Counted from the stretch's first letter, positions 24,567 to 33,775 are shown. The stretch: 39,152 nt of DNA from an uncultured Muribaculaceae bacterium (GCA_910589425.1 CAJUSZ010000023.1:1-39152), one strand, 5' to 3'. The notes: generated by a model from the letters alone, not told the origin. Made by a program: numbers and translations.

Positions 24567-25217
24567 TTGTGCGCGGTCCCATTTGCAGAGGCCGATGCTC
24601 AGGAAGACTTCCGTTTCGAGATCGGGGGAGGCATAGGTATGACCGGCTATCTCGGAGATGCCAACACAGCCAATCTGCTTCAGAACCCGAGCTGGGACGC
24701 CGAGGTTCTGTTCCGCTATCTCATGTCGCCCAGGCTCGCACTGAAGACTAACTTCTACGTGGGCGGCCTCAGAGGCAATTCCGAACAGATGACCAACGTA
24801 TTCCCCGACAACGCCAATTTCAAATTCTCCACCACATTCTACGAACTCAGCGAGCTTTTCGAGTTCAACTTCTTCAACTACGGGATAGGGGAATCATACC
24901 GGAAACTGAAACGGATCACACCATACATCACGGCCGGCCTCGGCCTGACCGGATGGAAAGTGGCCGACCACGGCGGTCTCTCCTTCACGATCCCCCTCGG
25001 CATCGGAGTCAAATTCAAGCCATCGCTCAGATGGAATCTCGGACTCGAGTTTCTGATGAAAAAGACATTCACCGACAAACTCGACGGCCCGCAGCTGGCC
25101 GATCCGATCGGGATCAAAAGCAGTTTCATGAAGAACACCGACTGGTATTCTACTCTGACATTCACCGTCAGCTACGAATTTTCCCAACGGTGTGCCGTAT
25201 GCAACTATAAAGATTAA
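24567..25217 (+). CDS. DUF6089-type outer-membrane beta-barrel protein
   Basis: 216 residues from the TTG at 24567, the first accepted start codon. The signal peptide extends upstream of it: the in-frame codons from 24537 (CTG) read LLRRILLALALCAVPFAEADAQ, so the real start is probably a CTG or an ATT at 24522. No ATG, GTG or other TTG exists between the previous stop at 24468 and this TTG. The mature part starts with FEIGGGIGMTGYLGD and has alternating aromatic strands (ALKTNFYVGGL, PYITAGLGLTGW, FTIPLGIGVKF, WNLGLEFLMKK, STLTFTVSYEF) typical of a small outer-membrane barrel. This family sits directly upstream of uppS-bamA in many Bacteroidales. Role unknown. Confidence 0.8.
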   Translation: MCAVPFAEADAQEDFRFEIGGGIGMTGYLGDANTANLLQNPSWDAEVLFRYLMSPRLALKTNFYVGGLRGNSEQMTNVFPDNANFKFSTTFYELSELFEFNFFNYGIGESYRKLKRITPYITAGLGLTGWKVADHGGLSFTIPLGIGVKFKPSLRWNLGLEFLMKKTFTDKLDGPQLADPIGIKSSFMKNTDWYSTLTFTVSYEFSQRCAVCNYKD

Positions 25218-25219
25218 CC

Positions 25220-26023
25220 ATGAAGGCTAAAGAGAACTTAGACAAGCAGACTCAGATCATAGCAGACCGTCTTGAGGGCGGATCGATGCCACGCCACATA
25301 GCCATAATTATGGACGGCAACGGACGCTGGGCTAAAAAACGATCCCTCCCGAGAAGCGCCGGCCACTACGAAGGCGTGGCAAGCGTCAGGAAAGCGACAG
25401 AGCTTTGCTCCGACTTAGGTGTCGGATTTCTGACTCTCTACGCTTTCAGCACCGAGAACTGGAACCGCCCCAAAGAGGAGGTGGACACGCTGATGACCCT
25501 GATAGGAATGGCCATCGAACGCGAGACTCCGGATCTGGTCAGGAACAACGTCCATCTCAACCTCATCGGGGATCTCGACCGCATGCCGGAAGACGCACGC
25601 AACCGGCTCTTCAGATGCCGCAAGGCCACCGAAGACTGCGACGGACTGACGCTCACCCTCTGTCTCAGCTACTCTGCCCGCTGGGAAATCACCGAAGCCG
25701 CCCGCCAGCTCGCCCGCCAGGCAGCCGACGGACTGATCGACATAGAAAAAATATCCGAGTCGGACATATCATCACGCCTCTCCACCTCAACGATGCCGGA
25801 TCCAGACCTGCTGATCCGCACCGGAGGCGAGACAAGACTCAGCAACTATCTTCTCTGGCAAGCCGCCTACGCCGAACTGTATTTCACAGACACGCTCTGG
25901 CCCGACTTCGGAAAAGAGCAGCTCGCCGATGCCATAGCCGATTACCAGCACCGCGAACGCCGTTTCGGACGCACAAGCGACCAGGTGGCGGCACAGGCTG
26001 CCCCGCCCGACGGACATAGCTGA
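25220..26023 (+). CDS. uppS: Isoprenyl (undecaprenyl diphosphate) synthase
   Basis: 267 residues. It condenses isopentenyl units onto farnesyl diphosphate in cis to make the C55 carrier lipid for peptidoglycan and surface glycans. The family signature IAIIMDGNGRWAK (27-39) holds the catalytic Asp32, followed by RSAGHYEG. FSTENWNRP lies near 75-83, and PDPDLLIRTGGETRLSNYLLWQ near 193-214 is the substrate-binding end. The start is 2 bases after the preceding stop (24567 gene), so translation is likely coupled. Next is bamA, 79 bases downstream. Confidence 0.95.
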   Translation: MKAKENLDKQTQIIADRLEGGSMPRHIAIIMDGNGRWAKKRSLPRSAGHYEGVASVRKATELCSDLGVGFLTLYAFSTENWNRPKEEVDTLMTLIGMAIERETPDLVRNNVHLNLIGDLDRMPEDARNRLFRCRKATEDCDGLTLTLCLSYSARWEITEAARQLARQAADGLIDIEKISESDISSRLSTSTMPDPDLLIRTGGETRLSNYLLWQAAYAELYFTDTLWPDFGKEQLADAIADYQHRERRFGRTSDQVAAQAAPPDGHS

Positions 26024-26102
26024 CAAAAAACAGATCCTTTCCACAAAAGCTTAAGAAAACTAACCATGCCGTTCTCTCCAGGCACACACTCATAAACCGA
26101 CA

Positions 26103-28778
26103 ATGAAAAAATTTCCGCATATCATAGTCTTCCTTGCCCTGATATGGCTCGCAATCCCGGTAAGCCTCCGCGCACAGAGCGGTCAGACTCCGGCCGACCG
26201 CGGGACGGCTACAGATCTCACGGCTCCGGTCGACACCATTTTCAACCCCGACGTGATCTATTCCCCGATGCCGAAGACATACGAGATAGCAGGCATCGGC
26301 GTCGAAGGGGCCAACGGTGTGGAAGACTACGTGATAATCGGTTTTTCCGGCCTTTCCGTCGGGCAGAAGGTAGCGATCCCCGGTTCGGAAATCACCGAAG
26401 CCACAAAAAGATTCTGGAAGCAGCGGCTCTATTCCAAAGTCCGCATCCGGGTCGACAAGATAGCCGGAGACAAAGCCTGGATCACAATCGAGCTGCAACA
26501 GCAGCCCCGGATGTCGGAAATGAGATTCAACGGTGTGAAAAGTGGCGAGAAAAAGGATCTTGAGAAAGATCTCGGGATGGTGGAAGGACAGCAGATAACC
26601 CCCAACATCCTCGCCCAGACCAAGACCCTGATCGAACGCTATTATTCCAAGAAAGGATTCAAGAACGCCAAGGTGGAGATCCGCCAGATTCCCGACCTCA
26701 GCAAAGAGAACCAGGTGATCCTCGACGTAAACGTGGACCGCAGCAACAAGATCAAGGTCCACAAGATCTACGTCAACGGCAACAACGTGCTTTCAGACTC
26801 AAAAGTGAAGCGCGCCATGAAAAAGACCAACGAGAACGGCAACCTCCTCAACCTTTTCAAGCAGAAGAAATTCGTGGAGCAGGACTTCGCCGACGACCTT
26901 AACCGCATCGTGGAAAAATACAACGAGCTTGGCTACCGTGACGCCAAGATCACCCACGACAGTGTGGCCCGCTACAACGACAAGAGCGTCGACGTCTTCA
27001 TCGACGTAGACGAAGGCAACAAATATTACATCTCCGACATAAACTGGGTCGGCAATACGGTCTATTCCACCGACGTACTCAACAGCGTCCTCGGCATGTA
27101 TCCCGGAGATGTCTACAATCAGAAACGCCTCAACAAGCGCACCCAGGAAGATGAGGACGCCGTCAGCAACCTCTACCTCGACAAAGGCTATCTCTTCTTC
27201 AACCTCGTCCCGATCGAGGAAAATATCCACGGCGACAGCATCGCCCTCCAGATGAGGATCGTAGAAGGTCCGCAGGCCAGGATCAACAGAGTGGTCATCA
27301 ACGGCAACAACCAGCTCTACGAGAAGGTGATCCGGCGCGAGCTGCGTGTGCGTCCGGGCGAACTTTTCTCGAAAAGCGACCTCATGCGCTCCGCACGTGA
27401 AATCGCCGCTTCCGGCCATTTCAACGCCGAGAACATGGACATCCGTCCCGAACCGAACGAAAGCGACGGCACGGTAGACATCGTGTTCAATCTCGAATCG
27501 AAAGCCAACGACAAGATCCAGCTCTCATTCGGATGGGGACAGACGGGCATCACAGGCCAGCTCGCCCTCTCATTCTCCAACTTCTCGATGAAGAATCTCT
27601 TCAATCCTTCGGCCTACAGGGGAATAATCCCCCGCGGAGACGGACAGACATTCTCTATCTCCGCCCAGACCAACGCCCAGTATTACCAGAGCTACAACAT
27701 CTCTTTCTTCGACCCCTGGATCGGTGGTAAGCGACCGAACTCTCTCTCTGTGAGCCTCGACTATTCCAGATCGACAGGCATCAACTCGTCTTACTACAAC
27801 AACAACTGGAGCAACGCATATCTCCAGTCGCAATATTACCTCGGCACAAACGGCACAAACTACGGCACATACGCCTACGAAAACGCCTACGATCCCAACA
27901 AGGTCCTCCAGCTTGCCGGTGTCTCGCTCGGATACGGAACAAGGATGACATGGCCCGACGACTATTTCCAGTTCCAGGCAAGCCTCGCCTACAGATGGTA
28001 TTACCTCAAGAACTGGGACTACCTCTACTACATGAACAACGGCACGTCAAACTCACTGACGCTCACCCTCAACCTTTCCCGCACAAGCATCGACAACCCG
28101 ATCTACACCCGCCGCGGATCGCAGTTCTCTGTGGAATTCTCCACCACTCCGCCAGCCTCGCTGTTCGGAAAGAAAAACTGGCAGAAACTCTCCTACGAGG
28201 CCAACACCCTCAACAACACCTCGGCCAAATCCGAGATCTACAAATGGATCGAATACTGGAAAGTCAAATTCAAAAGCAAGACTTTCACTCCCCTCACCGA
28301 TCCCGACGGACAGTGGACACTCGTGCTGATGACCCGTGCCGACTTCGGACTGCTCGGATCATACAACAAGTATCTGCGCACCCCATTCGAGACATTCTAT
28401 TTCGGTGGAGACGGCATGACCGGTGGCTACACATACGCCACAGAAACAATCGGAATGCGCGGATACGAAAACGGACAGTTCACTCCCTGGGGCTACGAAG
28501 GCTACGCCTACGGACGTTTCACAATGGAACTCCACTTCCCCTTCATGCTCCAGCCTACCACCACGATCTATGCCGTGGCTTTCGCCGAAGCGGGCAACGC
28601 CTGGACCTCCGTCAAGGACTTCTCCCCCTTCAATCTCAAGCGCAGCGCCGGAGCCGGTCTGAGAATCTATCTCAGCGTGATCGGATTCCTCGGCATCGAC
28701 TGGGCCTACGGTTTCGACAAGGTGTGGGATCGCCGCGGAGGCAGCCAGTTCCACTTCATCCTCGGCCAGGAATTCTAA
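26103..28778 (+). CDS. bamA: Outer membrane protein assembly factor BamA
   Basis: 891 residues. The N-terminal signal peptide is MKKFPHIIVFLALIWLAIP..RAQ. Several POTRA domains follow, with characteristic 'kI..I.V.GN' repeats: MRFNGVKSGEKK near 140, KIKVHKIYVNGNN near 220, YISDINWVGNTV near 310 and INRVVINGNNQLYE near 395. From about residue 460 to the end is the 16-strand barrel, starting IQLSFGWGQTGITGQLALSF. The last strand ends FHFILGQEF with the C-terminal Phe required for recognition by the BAM machinery. This is the essential insertase for outer-membrane barrels. Two Skp-like chaperone genes follow. Confidence 0.96.
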   Translation: MKKFPHIIVFLALIWLAIPVSLRAQSGQTPADRGTATDLTAPVDTIFNPDVIYSPMPKTYEIAGIGVEGANGVEDYVIIGFSGLSVGQKVAIPGSEITEATKRFWKQRLYSKVRIRVDKIAGDKAWITIELQQQPRMSEMRFNGVKSGEKKDLEKDLGMVEGQQITPNILAQTKTLIERYYSKKGFKNAKVEIRQIPDLSKENQVILDVNVDRSNKIKVHKIYVNGNNVLSDSKVKRAMKKTNENGNLLNLFKQKKFVEQDFADDLNRIVEKYNELGYRDAKITHDSVARYNDKSVDVFIDVDEGNKYYISDINWVGNTVYSTDVLNSVLGMYPGDVYNQKRLNKRTQEDEDAVSNLYLDKGYLFFNLVPIEENIHGDSIALQMRIVEGPQARINRVVINGNNQLYEKVIRRELRVRPGELFSKSDLMRSAREIAASGHFNAENMDIRPEPNESDGTVDIVFNLESKANDKIQLSFGWGQTGITGQLALSFSNFSMKNLFNPSAYRGIIPRGDGQTFSISAQTNAQYYQSYNISFFDPWIGGKRPNSLSVSLDYSRSTGINSSYYNNNWSNAYLQSQYYLGTNGTNYGTYAYENAYDPNKVLQLAGVSLGYGTRMTWPDDYFQFQASLAYRWYYLKNWDYLYYMNNGTSNSLTLTLNLSRTSIDNPIYTRRGSQFSVEFSTTPPASLFGKKNWQKLSYEANTLNNTSAKSEIYKWIEYWKVKFKSKTFTPLTDPDGQWTLVLMTRADFGLLGSYNKYLRTPFETFYFGGDGMTGGYTYATETIGMRGYENGQFTPWGYEGYAYGRFTMELHFPFMLQPTTTIYAVAFAEAGNAWTSVKDFSPFNLKRSAGAGLRIYLSVIGFLGIDWAYGFDKVWDRRGGSQFHFILGQEF

Positions 28779-28885
28779 TCCCGCTCAACGCTTGATGCAA
28801 CTTTTGACGCCCGTACACGTTAAACAATAAGCGCCACGCCGCGTCTGAAAGATGTAATCGTTATCATTTAATCAAGAAAACTATC

Positions 28886-29401
28886 ATGAAGAAAATACTC
28901 CTGACTCTCTGCATCGTGGCTGCCGCCGCCCTCGGAGCATCGGCACAGAAGTTCGCTCTTGTCAACATGGACTATATCCTGCGCAACCTCCCCGACTACG
29001 AGATGGCCAACGAGCAGCTCAACCAGGTCTCCCAGCGTTGGGAGAAAGAGATTGTCGCCCTCCAGAAAGAGGCCGAGACAATGTATAAGAACTATCAGGC
29101 TGACATGGTGTTCCTCACCCAGGAGCAGCAGAACAAACGCGCCGAGGAAGTGGCCGCCAAAGAGAAGGAAGTGGCCGAACTGCGCGCCAAATATTTCGGC
29201 CCCGAAGGCGAGCTTTACAAGAAACGTCAATCGCTGATGAAACCTATTCAGGAAAACGTCTACAACGCCGTCAAGGCCGTTTCGGAAGAAAGGAAATACC
29301 AGGTCATCTTCGACCGGGCTTCCTCCCAGAGCATCGTCTTCGCATCGCCGACGATAGATGTCAGCAACGACGTCCTCGCCAAACTCGGTTTCTCGAAATA
29401 A
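28886..29401 (+). CDS. OmpH/Skp-family periplasmic chaperone, first copy
   Basis: 171 residues. Signal peptide MKKILLTLCIVAAAALGASAQ; the mature protein starts with KFALVNMDYILRNLPDYEMA, the Skp body strand. A long helical coiled coil (about 45-120, EKEIVALQKEAETMYKNYQ.., rich in Glu/Lys/Gln) forms the tentacles. The C-terminal YQVIFDRASSQSIVFASPTIDV returns to the body. Skp trimers hold unfolded outer-membrane proteins on the way to BamA, which fits the gene order. The adjacent second copy differs in sequence but has the same architecture. The 107-base gap after bamA contains no clear promoter. Confidence 0.92.
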   Translation: MKKILLTLCIVAAAALGASAQKFALVNMDYILRNLPDYEMANEQLNQVSQRWEKEIVALQKEAETMYKNYQADMVFLTQEQQNKRAEEVAAKEKEVAELRAKYFGPEGELYKKRQSLMKPIQENVYNAVKAVSEERKYQVIFDRASSQSIVFASPTIDVSNDVLAKLGFSK

Positions 29402-29473
29402 CAAAAGGACATTCCTGTCCGCCCGAATGAAAAATCAGTTACAATAACACATACACACAGAACTTACAGAAAG

Positions 29474-29977
29474 ATGTTAAAGAAGATCATCCTTGCAGTG
29501 GCTCTCATGCTCCCTGCATTCGCATTCGCCCAGTCCACAGTTAAGATCGGCGTCGTAGACACCAACACTCTCCTTCAGGCCATGCCCGAGACATCGGCCG
29601 CACAGACCAAACTCGCCGACGTCAGCAAAAAATATGAGGAGACCTACAACAAGCTTATCGAGGAATACAAGCGTCTCGCCGAGGAATTCCAATCCATGAA
29701 GGAGGACACCCCGGCTGCCATCAAGGAGAAAAACGCCCGCGACCTCGCCGACAAGCAGACACGCATCCAGCAGTTCGAACAGCAGGCACAGGAAGACCTC
29801 GGAAAGCAGCAGAACGAGCTTATGGCTCCTATCATGCAGAAAGTGAAAAGCGCCATCGAGGCAATTGGTGCCGAGGGTAAATTCACTGTGATCTCCGAAA
29901 AACCTGCCTTCATCTACATCGGCAGCGACGCCGTGGACATCACCAACGACGTCAAAAACCGCCTCGGACTGAAATAA
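29474..29977 (+). CDS. OmpH/Skp-family periplasmic chaperone, second copy
   Basis: 167 residues. Signal peptide MLKKIILAVALMLPAFAFAQ; body strand STVKIGVVDTNTLLQAMPET; coiled-coil tentacles about 45-115 with KTKL.., EEYKRLAEEFQSM and QQAQEDLGKQQNEL; closing body region KFTVISEKPAFIYIGSDAVDIT. It is a paralogue of the preceding gene, 72 bases away. Two tandem Skp-like genes after bamA are usual in Bacteroidales. Confidence 0.92.
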   Translation: MLKKIILAVALMLPAFAFAQSTVKIGVVDTNTLLQAMPETSAAQTKLADVSKKYEETYNKLIEEYKRLAEEFQSMKEDTPAAIKEKNARDLADKQTRIQQFEQQAQEDLGKQQNELMAPIMQKVKSAIEAIGAEGKFTVISEKPAFIYIGSDAVDITNDVKNRLGLK

Positions 29978-30060
29978 AGATCTCTTCTCCCGAAGCAGAA
30001 TCCACAATCGCTGGGCAGCCGACAAGAGCCTGCCCCGCTTTTTGGAAACCGACCGACCGA

Positions 30061-30909
30061 ATGGAATTGCCAAGCGAACCCGGACCTATCGGAATCTTCG
30101 ACTCAGGCTATGGCGGACTCACAATTCTCGACAGCATCCGCCGCAGACTCCCCGGATATGACTACATATATCTCGGAGACAACGCCCGCGCCCCTTACGG
30201 TTCGCGGTCGTTCGACGTTGTACTCGATTTCACCCGTCAGGCCGTGGAGGAACTTTTCTCCAGAGGCTGCCATCTGGTGATACTCGCCTGCAACACCGCC
30301 TCTGCCAAAGCCCTCAGATCGATTCAGCAGCAGGTCCTCCCCGGGCTTGATCCCGACAGGCGTGTCCTCGGAGTGATCCGGCCCACGGTCGAGAAACTCG
30401 GCGCGATCACGCGCTCCGGACATATCGGGGTTCTCGCCACCCAGGGAACGGTCGACAGTGGTTCATACGGTCTCGAGATCCAGAAACTCTATGACGGCGG
30501 GATGGCCGTATGCGAGATGGCGGCTCCGATGTGGGTGCCGCTGATCGAGAACGGAGAGGCCGACAATCCCGGGGCGGACTATTTCGTCAGGAAATATGTC
30601 GGCCGGATAATGGACGCCGATCCGAAGATAGACTCCATCATTCTCGGATGCACCCACTATCCGATCCTGCTCCCCAAGATCAGGCAATTCGCTCCCGAAG
30701 GAGTCAGCATAATCCCGCAGGGGGAGATCGTGGCCGAAAGCCTACACGATTATCTGCGCCGACATCCTGAGATAGACCGCAAATGCACCAGGAACGGCTG
30801 CGTAAAGTTCCTGACCACGGAAAACTCCGAAAAATTCAACGCCCTCGCGTCAAAATTCATCAACTGCGAGGTCGACTCCCGGAGAGTGGACATCGCAGGG
30901 CTGAAATAG
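30061..30909 (+). CDS. murI: Glutamate racemase
   Basis: 282 residues. It makes D-glutamate for peptidoglycan from L-glutamate, without a cofactor. The N-terminal motif GIFDSGYGGL has D14 and S15; the two catalytic cysteines are C77 in LACNTASA and C197 in LGCTHYP, with H199 beside it. ARAPYGSRS near 42-50 belongs to the substrate loop. No signal peptide, as expected for a cytoplasmic enzyme. It closes the uppS-bamA-skp-skp-murI block, 84 bases after the second skp gene. Confidence 0.95.
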   Translation: MELPSEPGPIGIFDSGYGGLTILDSIRRRLPGYDYIYLGDNARAPYGSRSFDVVLDFTRQAVEELFSRGCHLVILACNTASAKALRSIQQQVLPGLDPDRRVLGVIRPTVEKLGAITRSGHIGVLATQGTVDSGSYGLEIQKLYDGGMAVCEMAAPMWVPLIENGEADNPGADYFVRKYVGRIMDADPKIDSIILGCTHYPILLPKIRQFAPEGVSIIPQGEIVAESLHDYLRRHPEIDRKCTRNGCVKFLTTENSEKFNALASKFINCEVDSRRVDIAGLK

Positions 30910-30986
30910 CATCCGGACGCAACCGTCTGCAATGCTCCGATTTTATCAATCCAAATAAAACAACTACTTCCTAAAATCATCACACA

Positions 30987-31790
30987 ATGAAACTGACAAT
31001 CCAGATATTCAGACTTTTCGCAGCGGCTGCAGTAATCGCTCTCCCCGCTGCCCTGACATCATGTTCCGATGACGACGGTCCGGAATACTACGAAACCAAT
31101 CTCGACATCAGCGAAGCCAACCTCCAGTATAATTCCGACGGAATCTGGCAAGGATGGAACAAACCGGACAACTTCAAGGTCGGTCAGTTCGAACTCACCC
31201 ACGGCTGGGACGGATATCCTTTCGGATTCACTCCCTCCCGCTCATCCGACACCCAAGATTACGGAGCGACGATGTTCGACCATCAGTTCACCGTAGTGCC
31301 CGGACAAGGCTCCAAAGGACCCGGATCGCCATTCATCGTCGGCAATCAGGATGTCTATCAGGAAGGTTCGATTGAATCAGGCACACCGATCCACACATGC
31401 AAGATCACAATCCCCGCCAAAGGAAACGAACTGAAAACTTTCTATCCCAAGAGCATAAAAGTAACCAACACCTGCTATGCCTACTACACCATGCTCAACG
31501 GCAACAGTTTTGCGAAGAAATTCGAGGAAGAGGACTGGTTCCTGCTCACCATCACAGGACAGCGCACCAACGGTGGAATAAGCATCGTCGAGGTGTATCT
31601 CGCCGACTGCAAGAAAAACACCGATCCCTCGACATGGTTCGTCACCGACTGGAGCGACGTGGACCTCTCTCCGCTCGGAGAAGTGGTGAGCATATCGTTC
31701 GCGCTCTCATCCTCCGACACCGGAGCCTACGGAATGAACACCCCTGCCTATTTTGCCTTCGACGATCTTGAGGTTACCGTAAAGAACTGA
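30987..31790 (+). CDS. DUF4465 lipoprotein
   Basis: 267 residues with a lipoprotein signal peptide ending ALTSC (Cys26) and a short Asp-rich (SDDDG) linker after it. The DUF4465 domain follows: WQGWNKPDNFKVG, GFTPSRSSDTQDYG, ITIPAKG.., the typical YAYYTMLNGNSFAKKFEEED segment, ISIVEVYLADCKK, DWSDVDLSPLGEVVSISFAL and a final YGMNTPAYFAFDDL. DUF4465 is a beta-sandwich fold of secreted Bacteroidota proteins, often linked to surface cobalamin uptake or carbohydrate-related loci; no such neighbours are present here. The ligand cannot be inferred. A small TPR gene follows 4 bases after the stop. Confidence 0.9.
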   Translation: MKLTIQIFRLFAAAAVIALPAALTSCSDDDGPEYYETNLDISEANLQYNSDGIWQGWNKPDNFKVGQFELTHGWDGYPFGFTPSRSSDTQDYGATMFDHQFTVVPGQGSKGPGSPFIVGNQDVYQEGSIESGTPIHTCKITIPAKGNELKTFYPKSIKVTNTCYAYYTMLNGNSFAKKFEEEDWFLLTITGQRTNGGISIVEVYLADCKKNTDPSTWFVTDWSDVDLSPLGEVVSISFALSSSDTGAYGMNTPAYFAFDDLEVTVKN

Positions 31791-31794
31791 TCCG

Positions 31795-32070
31795 ATGCAG
31801 ACACTCGATCAAATCAAAGAGGAGATACGCCGCGGACTCAAACCGGAAGAGGGACTCGAAAAGCTGACAAGCTACATCGAATCCCATCCCGGCGACGACG
31901 AGGCGCTTACCGCAAGAGGAATGCAATACTGGAGCATGGGAAACCGTGCGGCAGCCATCAACGATTATCTCGCGGCCATTGAGATCAACCCCGACAGCAA
32001 AGCGAAGATGGCCCTGAAAGCCACAAACGACATCCTCGATTTCTACAACAAGGATCTTTTCAATCCCTGA
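31795..32070 (+). CDS. Small TPR-repeat protein
   Basis: 91 residues with no signal peptide. One full TPR and half of another are visible: EGLEKLTSYIESHPGDDEALTARGMQY and then WSMGNRAAAINDYLAAIEINPDSK, with the usual W/G/Y/A/P spacing. The C-terminal helix KMALKATNDILDFYNKDLFNP looks like a capping helix. Too small for more than a single protein-binding scaffold. It starts 4 bases after the DUF4465 gene and is closed by a strong terminator, so it is the last gene of the transcript. Confidence 0.85.
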   Translation: MQTLDQIKEEIRRGLKPEEGLEKLTSYIESHPGDDEALTARGMQYWSMGNRAAAINDYLAAIEINPDSKAKMALKATNDILDFYNKDLFNP

Positions 32071-32117
32071 AAAACAAAATCACGCGCCGGACATCCCGGC
32101 GCCGATACTCGGAAAGA

Positions 32118-32159
32118 CAAGTCCCGCCAGTTAATGAGCGGGATTTGTTTTTTATTTTT
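32118..32159 (+). terminator. Rho-independent terminator after the TPR gene
   Basis: CAAGTCCCGC (32118-32127) pairs with GCGGGATTTG (32138-32147, one G-U) around a 10-base loop, followed by TTTTTTATTTTT. It marks the end of the envelope gene block. Confidence 0.92.
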
Positions 32160-32188
32160 ACACACATATTAACTTTTATTAATAAAAT

Positions 32189-32225
32189 GGGGGGGGTAAA
32201 TTCTCCCCTTAAATTTATATCTTTG
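32189..32225 (+). promoter_or_regulatory. Promoter region with a G8 tract, upstream of the first LRR gene
   Basis: A -7 box TATCTTTG lies at 32218-32225 with no TTTG at the usual -33 position. Instead a run of eight G (32189-32196) occupies that place, followed by GTAAATTCTCCCC, which can fold back on it. The leader to the ATG is about 110 bases. Homopolymer tracts at this site can change length by slippage; see findings. Confidence 0.6.
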
Positions 32226-32343
32226 CAACCGTAACGTGATTTTCCTCAAAAGATCAAAGACTTATATTCTGTTTTACGAAAACCATCCTGACAGATTCAT
32301 TTCTCAGGGAAAAATAATTTATTAACAACTTTAACAACCACAC

Positions 32344-33675
32344 ATGAAAAAATCATTACTATCGTTATCGATCGGCCTGCTGGCTCTCCCGGCTTTTGCC
32401 CACACCTACGAAGGCGTCGAATACACGCTCAACAACGCGGCTCTCACAGCGGAGGTAACAACCAATGCAACTGCCACCGGCGACATCGTGATCCCCGATG
32501 AATTCGTTGTTCCTCAGACACAGCGCACCTACAAAGTGATCTCAATCGAGGCAAGCGCATTCGAAGGAAGCACAATCACTTCCATCAAGATCGGCGACAA
32601 CGTGAATTATATCGGTCGCTGGGCATTCTACGGATGTGCCGCCCTCAAATCAGTGGAGTTCGGAACCAGCATCTCCAACGGCCTTGAAATACCGGCACTT
32701 GCATTCCAAGGTGCAACAGCCATCACCTCAGTTACTTGTAACGCCACTGTGCCTCCATACATCTATGGCGGCACTTTCGATGACGTCGTCTACAGCAACG
32801 CCACTCTCTACGTTCCTGAGAGCGCCATGACCGCATATAAAGATATGATGAGCAACAACTGGTACAAGTTCTCCAAGATTGAGGCCATTTCCGGCACTCC
32901 CGACAATCCCGGTCCGGATCCCGGCACTAAAGTTGACGTGATCAACGTCGACGGGCTGGTCTATAACCTCAACCATACAGACCTGACAGCAACCGTCGGC
33001 GCCGCTTACAAAGCTGCAGGCTACGACATTTCCGGCTACAGCGGCAACGTTGTGATCCCCGAGGAAGTAACAGCCAACGACGCCACATATACTGTCAACT
33101 ATCTCTATCCTGAATGCTTCTACCGGACCAACCCCGTCACAATCAAATTCCCCGAAACGCTGACCGCAGTCGGCTGGGAAGGATTCTATCAAATCAACAC
33201 CCTGACAAAGCTCGAATTCCCCAACTCCGTTGAGACAATCGAGGCTGGATGCTTCTACTCGCTGGCAAACGTAACCGAGATCCTGCTTGGCTCAGGTTTG
33301 AAAACAATCGAAGGTAAATCAGCCTATACTTCATACTGCTTCGGCACACTCCCGGCTCTGACCAAGCTCACATGTCTCGCCACAACTCCTCCTTCGATTC
33401 AGGAAACCACATTCCAGCCGGCAATCAAGGCCAATTGCACTCTCACAGTGCCTGCCGGGACTGCCGAGATCTACAAGAACGCTCCCTACTGGGACGGCTT
33501 CAAGGAATACGTGGAACTTGAAAATCCCGGCGTAGGCGTGGAGACAATCACCGACGCTGAAGACGCTCCCGTCCGCTATTTCAACCTCCAGGGACAGGAG
33601 ATCGCCAATCCCGGGGAAGGCCAGCTCGTGATCGTGCGCCGCGGCAATTCCTCGTCGAAGATGATTTGGAAATAA
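32344..33675 (+). CDS. BspA-like leucine-rich repeat surface protein
   Basis: 443 residues. Signal peptide MKKSLLSLSIGLLALPAFA. Two related modules are present, each starting with a 'Y.ynLn...ltAtV' strand and a VVIPEE or IVIPDE motif: residues ~20-185 and ~200-395, joined by a Pro/Gly linker (DNPGPDPG). Each holds LRR_5 (BspA) repeats such as ISIEASAFEGSTITSIKIGDNVNYIGRW, and ends with the typical 'lyVPesa..ayk....W..F..i' segment. The C-terminal YFNLQGQEIA..P..G tail resembles a short cell-surface sorting signal. BspA proteins adhere to host or bacterial partners. The neighbour at 33908 carries a matching tail. Confidence 0.87.
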   Translation: MKKSLLSLSIGLLALPAFAHTYEGVEYTLNNAALTAEVTTNATATGDIVIPDEFVVPQTQRTYKVISIEASAFEGSTITSIKIGDNVNYIGRWAFYGCAALKSVEFGTSISNGLEIPALAFQGATAITSVTCNATVPPYIYGGTFDDVVYSNATLYVPESAMTAYKDMMSNNWYKFSKIEAISGTPDNPGPDPGTKVDVINVDGLVYNLNHTDLTATVGAAYKAAGYDISGYSGNVVIPEEVTANDATYTVNYLYPECFYRTNPVTIKFPETLTAVGWEGFYQINTLTKLEFPNSVETIEAGCFYSLANVTEILLGSGLKTIEGKSAYTSYCFGTLPALTKLTCLATTPPSIQETTFQPAIKANCTLTVPAGTAEIYKNAPYWDGFKEYVELENPGVGVETITDAEDAPVRYFNLQGQEIANPGEGQLVIVRRGNSSSKMIWK

Positions 33676-33761
33676 TCACCCGATATTCCGACAACAACAT
33701 ATTCCTGTAAGTAACTCTTTAAAATTAGCTTATATCAGATTATGCCGGATTTTTGAGGAGA

Positions 33762-33775
33762 TTTCAAATTTGAAA
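33762..33775. promoter_or_regulatory. 14-bp perfect palindrome upstream of the second LRR gene
   Basis: TTTCAAATTTGAAA is fully self-complementary and sits ~135 bases before the ATG at 33908. It could be an operator for a dimeric regulator. No clear -7/-33 promoter pair is visible nearby. Confidence 0.3.

Noticed and set aside
26799..27419. A long minus-strand open frame (about 200 codons) opposite bamA
   Set aside because: It is fully antisense to the POTRA part of bamA, has a low-complexity Val/Asp/Glu-rich product and no family signature; it is a by-product of the codon use on the other strand.
29477..30073. A minus-strand open frame opposite the second skp gene
   Set aside because: It shadows a well-identified Skp gene and has a repetitive Leu/Val/Phe-rich product with no motif.
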